Under the pieces are notes generated by a model that was given only the letters and a program-made list of their open reading frames with translations, was not told the origin of the DNA and ran no database searches. From an uncultured Bacteroides sp. (lineage in GTDB: Bacteria > Bacteroidota > Bacteroidia > Bacteroidales > Bacteroidaceae): a DNA stretch of 23,453 nucleotides. Shown here piece after piece: positions 15,888 through 23,453 of this stretch; position 1 is the first letter of the stretch; the number at the start of each line of letters is the position of its first letter. Where the stretch lies: contig CAJKDC010000038.1 of assembly GCA_905198575.1 (NCBI GenBank), forward strand, positions 1 through 23,453. The letters are read 5' to 3'. The position numbers and the translations under genes are program-made.

Positions 15888-16268
15888 TCAAGATACCGGT
15901 TGCGACAAGCACAAATTTATCGTATTTTTCTTCCGGGAGCAATAACGCTTACATTGCCCACAGATATCGTATCCCAACAAAACTCCTAAAATAAAATCTT
16001 CCTCTGGAGTCAGCTCATTCAAAGGACGGTTAATCATCATACTGACAGCCTTTATGCATTCAGATCTTCCAAAAAAGACATTAATACGCGTATCATCAAT
16101 TGGCTGAATAATATACTTGATTTTCTGACTTGTCAGTCTTTTAACAGCAAAATCCTCATACTTGCGGTTTGTAGTATAAAGCACCATTTGTCTGACCCCT
16201 TTTTTAAATTCATATATATGATTTAAAAAGACTTTCAATTCTACAGGATTAATATCAGGAGTAATCAT
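15888..16268 (-). CDS. DUF2023 family protein, flavodoxin neighbour
   Basis: The 126-residue protein matches the DUF2023 family, which I recall mostly from Bacteroidetes beside flavodoxin genes. It has no signal peptide or membrane helix. The C-terminal part carries four cysteines: C103, C106 and C110 in DICGQCKRYC, and C120. This pattern could bind a metal or an Fe-S cluster or form disulfides. It begins 11 bases after the flavodoxin stop, so the two are cotranscribed and probably linked in function, for instance as a redox partner or maturation factor. No activity is known to me. The start ATG gives the usual family N-terminus. The family call is from memory. Confidence 0.82.
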   Translation of the reverse strand: MITPDINPVELKVFLNHIYEFKKGVRQMVLYTTNRKYEDFAVKRLTSQKIKYIIQPIDDTRINVFFGRSECIKAVSMMINRPLNELTPEEDFILGVLLGYDICGQCKRYCSRKKNTINLCLSQPVS

Positions 16269-16279
16269 AAATACAGCTA

Positions 16280-16786
16280 TTAAGTAAAGTATGGTTTTAT
16301 TGTTTCAATCCACTTTTCTATTCTGGAATCTGTCAGATGACTTTCATTCATTTCATCCAAAAGCAATCCGACAAACCTTCCATCCACTTCGGCTACCGAA
16401 GCGCCAAACTGATAATCGGATGACGGGACACTACCCACAAACTCACCTCCTGTAGCTTTCAGCTTTTCATATAATAATCCGATTGCATCACAGAAAGTAT
16501 CACTATATGACTCCGAATCTCCACAACCAAACAAAGCAATAACCTTACCTTGCAAATCCATCCCTTTCAGTACTTTTACAGCATCATACCAGTCATCCTG
16601 TAACTCGCCGTCTCCCCATGTAGAGCTACCTAAGATCAAAGCGTCAAACTGATTAATCAAGTCTGGTGTCAAATCAGAAGCATTATAAACACAGTTATCC
16701 TCAATTCCCATTTTAGAGGCAATCATACCAGCAACCGATTCAGTTGTACCGATCGTTGATCCATAAATTATACACGTCTTTTTCAT
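16280..16786 (-). CDS. fldA: Flavodoxin (long-chain type)
   Basis: Flavodoxin carries electrons on FMN and often replaces ferredoxin under iron limitation. I chose the start at 16786, giving 168 residues and the canonical N-terminus MKKTCIIYGSTIGTT. An upstream extension to 16825 lacks family features and would overlap the likely promoter at 16815-16822. The FMN phosphate loop is at about residues 9-15 (GSTIGTT). STWGDGELQDDW and FGCGDSESYSDTFCDAIG are the two isoalloxazine-contacting loops. Its length and middle insertion fit the long-chain group. It is the first gene of a two-gene unit with the DUF2023 protein. Which partner it reduces is not shown. Confidence 0.94.
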   Translation of the reverse strand: MKKTCIIYGSTIGTTESVAGMIASKMGIEDNCVYNASDLTPDLINQFDALILGSSTWGDGELQDDWYDAVKVLKGMDLQGKVIALFGCGDSESYSDTFCDAIGLLYEKLKATGGEFVGSVPSSDYQFGASVAEVDGRFVGLLLDEMNESHLTDSRIEKWIETIKPYFT

Positions 16787-16814
16787 ACTACTAATAATTA
16801 ATTTTACGACGCTA

Positions 16815-16822
16815 CAAAATAA
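16815..16822 (-). promoter_or_regulatory. Possible -7 box for the flavodoxin gene
   Basis: On the minus strand this is TTATTTTG, one mismatch from TAnnTTTG. Transcription would begin near 16809, leaving about 23 bases before the chosen start at 16786. No clear -33 box is seen, so the call is tentative, but it supports the shorter start. Confidence 0.3.
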
Positions 16823-16872
16823 CATGATATCTCGTGCTTTTGAAATACCTAGAAATGATGAAAATAAGGCAT

Positions 16873-16910
16873 AAAAAAAGAGTCACCCTATCTGCATAGA
16901 GCAACTCTTT
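16873..16910 (-). terminator. Terminator of the thioredoxin operon
   Basis: Read on the minus strand, the stem AAAGAGT / ACTCTTT (arms 16904-16910 and 16877-16883) holds an inner CTAT/ATAG stem and ends in a T run (complement of 16873-16879). It lies just downstream of the acidic gene that ends at 16934. Confidence 0.85.
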
Positions 16911-16933
16911 CATTATTCTTTTATAAAACGGAA

Positions 16934-17269
16934 TCAGTCAACCTGACCCAGAGAGTTTCCATATTCCATTTCTCCCTGTACTACAAAGAATACATCGTCC
17001 GGTTCGAAAGGCCCCATTCCGTCCTTTGCAGCCTCTTTGACTATGTAATCAACAATTTCATCCTGGTCAATGTTGATGTAACCTTCATCATCAGGCTGAG
17101 CATCCAGACAACCACTGGTAGTATAATAATCTACAATCAGATCGAGGATATAATATAAATCATCGTCCGAAAACTTATCTTTCAAATCCTGAGGCAAATA
17201 GTTTTTGATAAACTCGATTGTTTTTTCATCGTCCTCATCTTCCAACAAGAAATCGTCTTCCATTCCCAT
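16934..17269 (-). CDS. Very acidic small protein cotranscribed with thioredoxin, unknown function
   Basis: I do not recognise a named family. The 111-residue protein has 33 Asp/Glu and only six Lys and no Arg, with no signal peptide or membrane segment, so it should be a soluble acidic cytoplasmic protein. It opens with an acidic run (MGMEDDFLLEDEDDEK), then a helix-rich region (KNYLPQDLKDKFSDDDLYYILDL) and ends in a DDVFFVVQGEMEYGN stretch. It starts 21 bases after trxA stops and ends at a terminator, so it is the second gene of a two-gene unit. A second ATG two codons downstream is possible. Proteins of this kind seem common in Bacteroidales, from memory. Confidence 0.82.
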   Translation of the reverse strand: MGMEDDFLLEDEDDEKTIEFIKNYLPQDLKDKFSDDDLYYILDLIVDYYTTSGCLDAQPDDEGYINIDQDEIVDYIVKEAAKDGMGPFEPDDVFFVVQGEMEYGNSLGQVD

Positions 17270-17290
17270 AGTCGTAAGTTTTAAAAGTTA

Positions 17291-17608
17291 TTATTTCAGT
17301 AATGCTTCAACCTTTTCTGCCAAAGCAGCCTTAGTAGTAGCACCTACCTGCTTGTCTACAACTTCACCGTTTTTGATGAACAAGACAGTAGGAATATTAC
17401 GAACGCCAAACTGTGCAGGAAGATCGCTGTTTTCGTCTACGTCACACTTTCCTATATTTACACGGCCTTCGTATTCTGCTGCCAGTTCCTCAATGTAAGG
17501 AGCAATCTGTTTACAAGGACCACACCATGGAGCCCAGAAATCTACAACAACTGGTTTGCCTTCGCCAACCAATGCTTCAAAATTGTCGTCTTTAATAACC
17601 AATGCCAT
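17291..17608 (-). CDS. trxA: Thioredoxin
   Basis: This small dithiol-disulfide oxidoreductase reduces target proteins in the cytoplasm, using electrons from thioredoxin reductase. The 105-residue length, the active site WCGPC with C29 and C32, the preceding FWAPW, the buried D23 and the cis-proline P73 (NIPTV) are all standard. There is no signal peptide. Its own promoter lies just upstream, at the very end of dnaE, and the acidic gene follows in the same unit. Confidence 0.97.
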   Translation of the reverse strand: MALVIKDDNFEALVGEGKPVVVDFWAPWCGPCKQIAPYIEELAAEYEGRVNIGKCDVDENSDLPAQFGVRNIPTVLFIKNGEVVDKQVGATTKAALAEKVEALLK

Positions 17609-17645
17609 AATTCTATTGTTATGTTTATATTAATAAATGATGTGA

Positions 17646-17674
17646 CAAATATACTAATTTATTTTATAGTCCAA
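17646..17674 (-). promoter_or_regulatory. Promoter of trxA
   Basis: On the minus strand a TTG (complement of 17672-17674) is followed, after 18 bases, by TATATTTG (complement of 17646-17653), an exact TAnnTTTG match. Transcription would start near 17639, about 30 bases before the trxA ATG. The -33 box lies inside the last codons of dnaE, and the -7 box directly abuts the dnaE stop codon. Confidence 0.75.
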
Positions 17675-20600
17675 CATAGGTTGGTCTTTTAAATAATTCA
17701 CCAAGTCTTTATGCACAGAAATCTTATAATTTCTGGACAGCATATTCACATGCATCTGTCCGTCTTCATCTTTCACCAGGAAAAACAGTTCTGCGCTTCC
17801 CGGATGCAACTTGATTAAAGAACTCAACTCATTAATTACTTCTTCATTGATTGCTGATAACGGAGTTACAACTGTAATCTTTTCTATCAGTTTATCTTTC
17901 ACTTCAGGAAGCAACTCTACTGAGTTAATCTTAATCTCCCATTCCGACTGGTTCCACTGACGGGGCTGACATTTTCCGCGTAAGAAAAGGAACATTCCCA
18001 CTGTAAAGAAATTCTTTTTCTCCACCCAGTCATTGCCAAAGAACGCAAATTCATAAGCACCCGAGTAATCCTCCACTTTCGCAATACCGTATGGATTACC
18101 TTTCTTGGTATATCCTTCACGAACAGCCGTTACAATACCTCCTAAAAGCAAATCCTTGTTTTGGAAAGGTGTCAAATCTGCCAACTGAGCCATCTGAACA
18201 TTACAAACATCCTCCAGTATAACCCGGAATTCATCCAAGGGGTGTGCCGACAAATAAATACCCACCAGTTCACGTTCCTTATTCAAACGCTCCAAATCAC
18301 TCCATGCGGCAGCAGGTACAATTTCAGGAGTCGCAATCTCTACCATCTGCTCTCCTCCGAAAAGAGAGTTCACTGCCGCAGCCTTGTCCTGCTGATATTT
18401 ATTTCCATAGCGCACCAATATTTCAGAGAAAGCCTCATCCTTTGCGTTTGTCTGGAAGAAATCTTCACGCTTTATACCTTCCAAAGTATCAAAGCTACCG
18501 GCTAAAGCCAGATTTTCAATATTCTTCCGGTTGCAGGCCGACAAGTTTACACGCTGCACAAAATCGAAAATTGAAGTAAACGGACCATTCTTCTCACGTT
18601 CATCCAAAATTGCCTGTACAGCAGCATCACCTACACCTTTAATAGCTCCCAATCCAAAACGAATATCCCCGCGGCGGTTTACAGAGAACTTCTTCTGACT
18701 TTCGTTAATATCAGGTCCCAGTACTTTCACGCCCGTAGCCTTACATTCGTCCATCAGTTTCGTAATTTCGACGATGTTCGAAATATTCCGGCTCATCGTA
18801 GCAGCCATATATTCGGCCGGATAATTGGCTTTCAAGTAAGCAGTCTGATAAGCTACCCAAGAATAGCAAGTAGCATGCGATTTATTAAAAGCATAAGAAG
18901 CAAACTTTTCCCAGTCGGCCCATATTTTTTCCAATACCTGCGGGTCATGTCCGTTTTTCTTTCCACCCTCAATGAATTTAGGCTTCATGTGATCCAGCTT
19001 GTCACGCAACTTTTTACCCATAGCCTTACGCAAAGCATCCGATTCACCACGGGTAAAATCAGCCAGCAAACGCGACAGCAACATCACCTGCTCCTGGTAT
19101 ACTGTAATACCATACGTATCCTTCAAGTACTTCTCCATGATAGGTATATCATACTCGATAGGCTTTCTGCCATGCTTACGGTCAATAAAATCCGGAATAT
19201 AATCCATCGGACCCGGACGATAAAGGGCATTCATGGCAATCAAATCTTCGAAAGTAGAAGGCTGCAGTTCACGCAGATACTTCTGCATACCCGCAGATTC
19301 GAATTGGAATGTACCAATTGTGCGGCCATCACTATACAACTGATAAGTAACCGGGTCATCAATTGGAATTTTATCAACATCAATCACCAGTCCTTTACTA
19401 TGGCGGATATTCTCAACTGCTTCCTTAATAATAGAAAGCGTTTTCAGACCCAAAAAGTCCATCTTGATAAGTCCCGTGTCCTCAATCACTGAACCTTCAT
19501 ATTGGGTTACCAGCATTTTCTCGCCAGTTTCCTTATCATCTGCCGTACTAACAGGTACCCAGTCGGTTATGTCGTCCCTACAGATAATCGTTCCACAAGC
19601 ATGCACACCTGTATTTCGAACGTTACCTTCCAGCATCTTCGCATACTTAATTGTATCCCGTAAAATCGGGTCGGACGAAACCTCGGCAGCCTGCAACTCC
19701 GGCACATAAGCAATAGCATTCGTCAAGTTCAGTTTCTTATCCGGAATCTTATCCGGCACCAGCTTACAGAGCCGGTCGGATTCAGATAAAGGCAACTTCT
19801 GTACACGTGCCACATCCTTGATGGCAAGTTTGGTAGCCATCGTACCATATGTAATAATATGAGCAACCTTCTCTTGTCCGTACTTTTCAGTCACCCAGTT
19901 CAAGACCCTGCCTCTACCGTCATCGTCAAAGTCCACATCAATATCAGGCAAAGAAATACGGTCCGGATTCAAGAAACGTTCAAAAAGTAAGTCATATTTA
20001 ATCGGGTCAATCTGTGTAATACCCAAGCAATATGCAACAGCCGAACCAGCCGCCGAACCACGTCCTGGCCCCACAGACACATCCAATTCTTCACGAGCTG
20101 CCCTGATAAAATCCTGCACGATAAGGAAGTATCCGGGGAAACCCATTGTCTTCATGATATGCAGTTCAAAGCGGATACGCTCCTCCACCTCATCACTTAA
20201 AACCTCGCCGTAGCGCTTATGCGCACCGTCGTAAGCCAACTTTTTCAGATAGTCAGCCTCCAACTTGATACGATAGAGCTTTTCAAATCCACCCAGACGC
20301 TCAATCTTTGCCTGTCCCTCACTTTCACTCATCACCACTTTTCCGTTCTCATCACGGGTAAACTCATTAAACAAGTCTTCCTCCGTGAAGCGCTTGCGGT
20401 ACTCCTCTTCCGTTCCAAAATCCTCAGGGATAGCAAAAGTCGGCATGATAGGCGCATGGTCTATCGAGTAGAACTCCACCTGGTCACAGATATCTACCGT
20501 ATTCGACAAAGCCTCCGGCACATCCGCAAAGATTTCGTTCATTTCCTCCCGTGTCTTCATCCACTCTTGCTTGGTATACAGCATACGCTTGGGGTCGTCC

Positions 20601-21451
20601 AGGTCTTTTCCGGTACTCAAGCAAATCAAGCGGTCGTGCGCCTCGGCATTCTCTTCGTCCACAAAGTGCACATCGTTGGTACAAACCAACTTTACATCAT
20701 ATTTCTTTGATAATTCTATCAGTTTCTCATTTACAACCTGCTGCATCTTGTAAACTTCATGGTTCGCCCTTGCAACAGTAGCCTTATGCCGTTGAAGCTC
20801 TAAATAATAATCTGCCCCAAACACTTTTTTAAACCAGCGGATAGCCTCTTCGGCTTCTTCAAGCTGACCGGCGGTAATTTTACGCGGGATTTCACCACCC
20901 AGACAGGCAGAACAGACAATAAGCCCCTCATGATATTTCTCCAATTCGGACTTATCCGTTCTCGGACGCATATAAAAGCCTTCTGTCCAAGCCTTCGATA
21001 CAAGCTTAATCAGATTATGATAACCTTTCAGATTCTTGGCAAGTACCACCAGGTGATAACCGCTCTGGTCCTGTTTTCCCTCCTTCAGTTTCAATCCCCG
21101 ACGGGCAACATACATCTCACATCCGATAATCGGTTTGAACAAGCGCTTTTTTAACGCTTCCATTTGTTCCTTGCATGCCGCAATCTCAGCTTCCGGATTT
21201 TCCGATTCCAATTTACCGGATTCCAAAGAAGCTATCTTCTTTTTCAAGTCTTTTATCTCTCCATTGACTCCCCCGTTCTTCTTGTTTACATAATTGAAGA
21301 ACTCTTTGATACCAAACATATCCCCATGATCGGTAACAGCAATGCCACGCATACCATTGGCTATTGCCTTATCAACCAGCCGGGGAATAGAAGCCTGGCC
21401 ATCCAAAATAGAATATTGAGTGTGAACGTGCAAATGAACAAAATCCTGCAT
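17654..21451 (-). CDS. dnaE: DNA polymerase III alpha subunit
   Basis: This is the replicative polymerase. I chose the start at 21451 (1265 residues), which opens with the PHP-domain motif HLHVHTQYSILDGQ. The 27 extra codons to 21532 have no family match and would begin within the predicted -7 box. The PHP domain covers roughly residues 1-330. The catalytic acids are D505 and D507 in PDIDVDFDD, and D665 in KMDFLGLKTL, matching E. coli D401, D403 and D555. Finger and beta-binding domains follow, then an OB-fold region near the C-terminus (LLLGGIVTAVREGYTKKGN). The protein is about 100 residues longer than E. coli DnaE, partly due to a charged insertion after the first PHP motif (about 45-105). 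Confidence 0.97.
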   Translation of the reverse strand: MQDFVHLHVHTQYSILDGQASIPRLVDKAIANGMRGIAVTDHGDMFGIKEFFNYVNKKNGGVNGEIKDLKKKIASLESGKLESENPEAEIAACKEQMEALKKRLFKPIIGCEMYVARRGLKLKEGKQDQSGYHLVVLAKNLKGYHNLIKLVSKAWTEGFYMRPRTDKSELEKYHEGLIVCSACLGGEIPRKITAGQLEEAEEAIRWFKKVFGADYYLELQRHKATVARANHEVYKMQQVVNEKLIELSKKYDVKLVCTNDVHFVDEENAEAHDRLICLSTGKDLDDPKRMLYTKQEWMKTREEMNEIFADVPEALSNTVDICDQVEFYSIDHAPIMPTFAIPEDFGTEEEYRKRFTEEDLFNEFTRDENGKVVMSESEGQAKIERLGGFEKLYRIKLEADYLKKLAYDGAHKRYGEVLSDEVEERIRFELHIMKTMGFPGYFLIVQDFIRAAREELDVSVGPGRGSAAGSAVAYCLGITQIDPIKYDLLFERFLNPDRISLPDIDVDFDDDGRGRVLNWVTEKYGQEKVAHIITYGTMATKLAIKDVARVQKLPLSESDRLCKLVPDKIPDKKLNLTNAIAYVPELQAAEVSSDPILRDTIKYAKMLEGNVRNTGVHACGTIICRDDITDWVPVSTADDKETGEKMLVTQYEGSVIEDTGLIKMDFLGLKTLSIIKEAVENIRHSKGLVIDVDKIPIDDPVTYQLYSDGRTIGTFQFESAGMQKYLRELQPSTFEDLIAMNALYRPGPMDYIPDFIDRKHGRKPIEYDIPIMEKYLKDTYGITVYQEQVMLLSRLLADFTRGESDALRKAMGKKLRDKLDHMKPKFIEGGKKNGHDPQVLEKIWADWEKFASYAFNKSHATCYSWVAYQTAYLKANYPAEYMAATMSRNISNIVEITKLMDECKATGVKVLGPDINESQKKFSVNRRGDIRFGLGAIKGVGDAAVQAILDEREKNGPFTSIFDFVQRVNLSACNRKNIENLALAGSFDTLEGIKREDFFQTNAKDEAFSEILVRYGNKYQQDKAAAVNSLFGGEQMVEIATPEIVPAAAWSDLERLNKERELVGIYLSAHPLDEFRVILEDVCNVQMAQLADLTPFQNKDLLLGGIVTAVREGYTKKGNPYGIAKVEDYSGAYEFAFFGNDWVEKKNFFTVGMFLFLRGKCQPRQWNQSEWEIKINSVELLPEVKDKLIEKITVVTPLSAINEEVINELSSLIKLHPGSAELFFLVKDEDGQMHVNMLSRNYKISVHKDLVNYLKDQPMLDYKIN

Positions 21452-21515
21452 AATTTCTTTTAAAATAAAAACAAGGTAAAGATACCGCTGATTCTCTGAA
21501 CAGACAAAAAGAAAA

Positions 21516-21537
21516 AGTGAAAGTTCACTCAAAAATA
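21516..21537 (-). promoter_or_regulatory. dnaE -7 box with an adjacent inverted repeat
   Basis: On the minus strand TATTTTTG (complement of 21530-21537) matches TAnnTTTG. A TTG at the expected -33 position is not seen. Directly downstream, AGTGAA/TTCACT (21516-21521 and 21524-21529) forms a 6-bp inverted repeat around a two-base centre, overlapping the likely start of transcription near 21523. That leaves a leader of about 72 bases before the ATG. Confidence 0.5.
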
Positions 21538-21555
21538 CGTTTTTATAACTTTTAC

Positions 21556-21586
21556 TTGCAGGGTAGATAAATAAAAGCTATTTTTG
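21556..21586 (+). promoter_or_regulatory. Promoter of the psd-pssA operon
   Basis: TTG at 21556-21558, then 20 bases, then TATTTTTG at 21579-21586. Both boxes and the spacing match the Bacteroides promoter. Transcription would begin near 21593, about 28 bases before the psd ATG. It is divergent from the dnaE promoter, with the two -7 boxes about 41 bases apart. Confidence 0.78.
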
Positions 21587-21620
21587 CACGATAACATGAA
21601 AACTATGTACTACCTTTATT

Positions 21621-22316
21621 ATGAGCCGACTGAATAAAATCAAGAAAATAAAGAAAATAAGACTTCACCGAGAAGGAACTAACATACTGATTACCAGCGC
21701 AATTATCCTACTAGCCTTAAATGCTGGTCTCTATTGGGGGATTGAATGTAAGATTCCATTTTATATCGATGCAGTTATCAGTCTCATTTTATATTCATTA
21801 ATGGTCAACTTTTTCCAGTGCCCCATACGTATTTTCGGTCAGGACACTGAAAAAATAGTCGTAGCACCAGCTGATGGTAAAGTTGTAGTTATAGAAGAGG
21901 TAGATGAAAACGAATATTTTCATGACCGACGACTCATGATTTCTATTTTTATGAGTGTAACCAATGTACATGCCAACTGGTATCCGGTAGACGGAACCGT
22001 CAAACATGTAGACCACCACAACGGACGTTTCATGAAAGCATGGCTTCCTAAGGCCAGCACAGAAAACGAACGTTCAATGGTTGTAATCGAAACCCCAGAA
22101 GGTCATACCGTTATGGCCAGACAGATAGCAGGAGCCATTGCGCGACGCATTGTCACTTATGCCGAGAAAAATGAAGAATGCTTTATTGACGAACACATGG
22201 GATTCATCAAGTTTGGTTCACGCGTAGACGTTTACCTGCCCTTAGGTACAGAAGTTTGTGTTACAATGGGACAGGCTACTACTGGAAATCAAACGATTAT
22301 TGCAAAACTTCAATAA
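21621..22316 (+). CDS. psd: Phosphatidylserine decarboxylase proenzyme
   Basis: This enzyme removes CO2 from phosphatidylserine to give phosphatidylethanolamine. It is a 231-residue protein of the short bacterial type. Two N-terminal hydrophobic segments (about 21-40 and 46-65) anchor it in the inner membrane. PADGKVV (83-89), a histidine at 117 in NVHANWYP, and the self-cleavage motif FGS (198-200) are visible. Cleavage before S200 would make the pyruvoyl cofactor and the small alpha chain. It starts the operon; pssA follows 9 bases later. Confidence 0.94.
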   Translation: MSRLNKIKKIKKIRLHREGTNILITSAIILLALNAGLYWGIECKIPFYIDAVISLILYSLMVNFFQCPIRIFGQDTEKIVVAPADGKVVVIEEVDENEYFHDRRLMISIFMSVTNVHANWYPVDGTVKHVDHHNGRFMKAWLPKASTENERSMVVIETPEGHTVMARQIAGAIARRIVTYAEKNEECFIDEHMGFIKFGSRVDVYLPLGTEVCVTMGQATTGNQTIIAKLQ

Positions 22317-22325
22317 GGAAAAAAG

Positions 22326-23033
22326 ATGGCAAATATTATTACCAGACAAATACCCAATACGATTACCTGCTGCAACTTGTTCTCAGGATGCATTGCCAGT
22401 TTCATGGCTTTCCAAGGCAATTATCAGGCAGCTTTAGTCTTTATTATAATAGGTGCCGTCTTCGATTTCTTCGACGGTATGGCAGCCCGTCTGCTACATG
22501 TTTCATCCCCTATCGGGAAAGAGCTGGATTCATTAGCCGATGACATCAGCTTTGGTTTTGCGCCTGCTGCCATCGTTTTTTCTTTGTTTAAAGAAGTACA
22601 CTATCCGGCAATACTCGAACCACTTTCGGGTATTCTGCCTTATGCAGCATTTTTAATTGCAGTTTTCTCTGCACTTCGTCTGGCTAAATTCAATGTCGAT
22701 ACCCGCCAGACCTCTTCTTTCATCGGTATGCCTACTCCTGCCAATGCCCTTTTCTGGGGTTCACTGGTAGCAGGTTCTCATGACTTTTTGGTTTCAGAAG
22801 CATTCAATGCTCTGTATCTACTTATCATGGTTATCACCATGTCATTATTGCTGGTTGCCGAGTTACCCATGTTTTCTCTTAAATTCAAGAATCTTTCCTG
22901 GAAAAGCAATAAAACCAGCTATATATTCCTGCTTTTCAGCATTCCATTGCTCATCTGCCTGCAATTGAGTGGCTTTGCAGCAGTCATCGTATGGTATATC
23001 CTCCTGTCACTCATCACACGCAAAAAAGCATAA
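22326..23033 (+). CDS. pssA: CDP-diacylglycerol-serine O-phosphatidyltransferase
   Basis: PssA makes phosphatidylserine from CDP-diacylglycerol and serine, the substrate for Psd next door. The 235-residue membrane protein carries the complete CDP-alcohol phosphatidyltransferase signature, DG-x2-AR-x8-G-x3-D-x3-D, in DGMAARLLHVSSPIGKELD and the following D. Several further hydrophobic segments fill the C-terminal half. The type is the multi-helix PssA of Bacillus-like organisms, not the soluble E. coli enzyme. It is cotranscribed with psd, and possibly with the downstream DUF4834 gene 53 bases later. Confidence 0.95.
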   Translation: MANIITRQIPNTITCCNLFSGCIASFMAFQGNYQAALVFIIIGAVFDFFDGMAARLLHVSSPIGKELDSLADDISFGFAPAAIVFSLFKEVHYPAILEPLSGILPYAAFLIAVFSALRLAKFNVDTRQTSSFIGMPTPANALFWGSLVAGSHDFLVSEAFNALYLLIMVITMSLLLVAELPMFSLKFKNLSWKSNKTSYIFLLFSIPLLICLQLSGFAAVIVWYILLSLITRKKA

Positions 23034-23086
23034 CAAACAATTGTGGCACAGTTATTGTAGTCACATAAATAAAAAAGACAATAACT

Positions 23087-23407
23087 ATGTTAATCAAATT
23101 TCTTGGATTTATACTTTTACTGGTTTTCGTTCTAATCGCTATCGGAATTTTCATCCTATACAGAACGGTTCGCATGTTTCTTTTCGGAAACAAGAAATCG
23201 CAATATACATATACGCAGAGTAATCCTAATGCACAGACACGCCGACAGACCTACCAGCAGACAACTCAAGGTAGCAACAGCAGCAATGATGCCACAACCC
23301 CTTACGAATCGTATCACGGTTCTAAAGAGTGGTATGCCTCACCCGGCAGAAAAAAGATTTTTGGAGAGGATGAAGGCGAATATGTAGAATTTGAGGAAGT
23401 GAAATAA
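23087..23407 (+). CDS. DUF4834 family membrane-anchored protein
   Basis: The 106-residue protein has one N-terminal hydrophobic helix (about residues 3-25), a basic turn (RTVRMFLFGNKK), a Gln/Thr/Asn-rich linker with no clear fold (about 38-72), and a conserved-looking C-terminal end (KKIFGEDEGEYVEFEEVK). This pattern matches the Bacteroidetes family DUF4834. The function is unknown. The tail could be cytoplasmic and act as a docking peptide. It lies 53 bases after pssA on the same strand with no visible promoter or terminator between, so a link to phospholipid synthesis is suggested by context only. No terminator is seen before the window ends. Confidence 0.85.
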   Translation: MLIKFLGFILLLVFVLIAIGIFILYRTVRMFLFGNKKSQYTYTQSNPNAQTRRQTYQQTTQGSNSSNDATTPYESYHGSKEWYASPGRKKIFGEDEGEYVEFEEVK

Positions 23408-23453
23408 GCACATAGAGAAATAAGAATACAATATCAAATGGAAAGCGTGTAGC

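Noticed and set aside
16787..16825. 13-codon N-terminal extension of flavodoxin
   Set aside because: Flavodoxins begin directly before the FMN loop, as from 16786; the extension overlaps the likely promoter.
18875..19492. 205-codon plus-strand reading frame opposite dnaE
   Set aside because: It lies fully antisense to conserved DnaE catalytic sequence, has no promoter or family features, and its composition is that of a complement shadow.
21452..21532. 27-codon N-terminal extension of DnaE
   Set aside because: No family similarity, and its start codon falls inside the predicted -7 box; the PHP motif begins just after the ATG at 21451.
23041..23067. Imperfect direct repeat (TTGTGGCACA / TTGTAGTCACA) before the DUF4834 gene
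   Set aside because: Only two short, imperfect copies in AT-rich sequence; chance is a sufficient explanation.
1..23453. CRISPR array, insertion sequence, prophage or integron
   Set aside because: No regularly spaced repeats, transposase, integrase, terminal repeats or phage genes were found; gene order and composition look like ordinary core chromosome.

Overview
The window looks like a chromosomal segment of a gut Bacteroidales bacterium, most likely Bacteroides or Phocaeicola. The evidence is the set of Bacteroidetes-specific families (DUF4834, DUF2023, the small 'Imm17' membrane protein, a GH130_2 mannoside phosphorylase very like the gut metagenomic enzyme UhgbMP). There are also several promoters of the Bacteroides type (TTG/TTTG, about 18-24 bases, then TAnnTTTG). 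Nothing in it looks like a prophage, insertion sequence, integron or CRISPR array. Gene content is mostly core metabolism, lipid synthesis, replication and envelope transport.

Layout. Bases 1-70 hold the 3' end of an initiator tRNA-fMet and its terminator. Bases 268-4305 (minus strand) form a tight run: type II pantothenate kinase, aroA, a small Cys/His membrane protein, a metal ABC permease, tsaE and a 74-residue Imm17-family membrane protein. A divergent control region with a perfect 12-bp palindrome (4306-4507) separates this run from a plus-strand pair at 4508-6839: an MFS transporter and a beta-1,4-mannosyl-GlcNAc phosphorylase, which together suggest uptake and phosphorolysis of the N-glycan core disaccharide. 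A terminator follows, then an exported S9 prolyl-oligopeptidase-type peptidase (6941-9394) with its own terminator.

From 9503 a good promoter drives an unrecognised 123-residue exported or membrane protein, then a complete tripartite RND efflux pump (adaptor lipoprotein, inner-membrane transporter, outer-membrane factor; 10036-15773), ending at a strong terminator. On the minus strand come a flavodoxin with DUF2023 (15888-16786), thioredoxin with a very acidic small protein (16934-17608), and dnaE (17654-21451). Divergent from dnaE, the plus strand carries psd, pssA and a DUF4834 protein (21621-23407). Psd and PssA together make phosphatidylethanolamine.

No wholly new multi-gene system is convincing. 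The best leads are the unknown protein ahead of the efflux pump, the conserved partner proteins of flavodoxin (DUF2023, Cys-rich tail) and thioredoxin (acidic), the CCxxHxxC membrane protein beside an orphan metal permease, and an 'immunity' family protein in a housekeeping operon. All homology statements come from reading the sequence and from memory of the families; no search was run.
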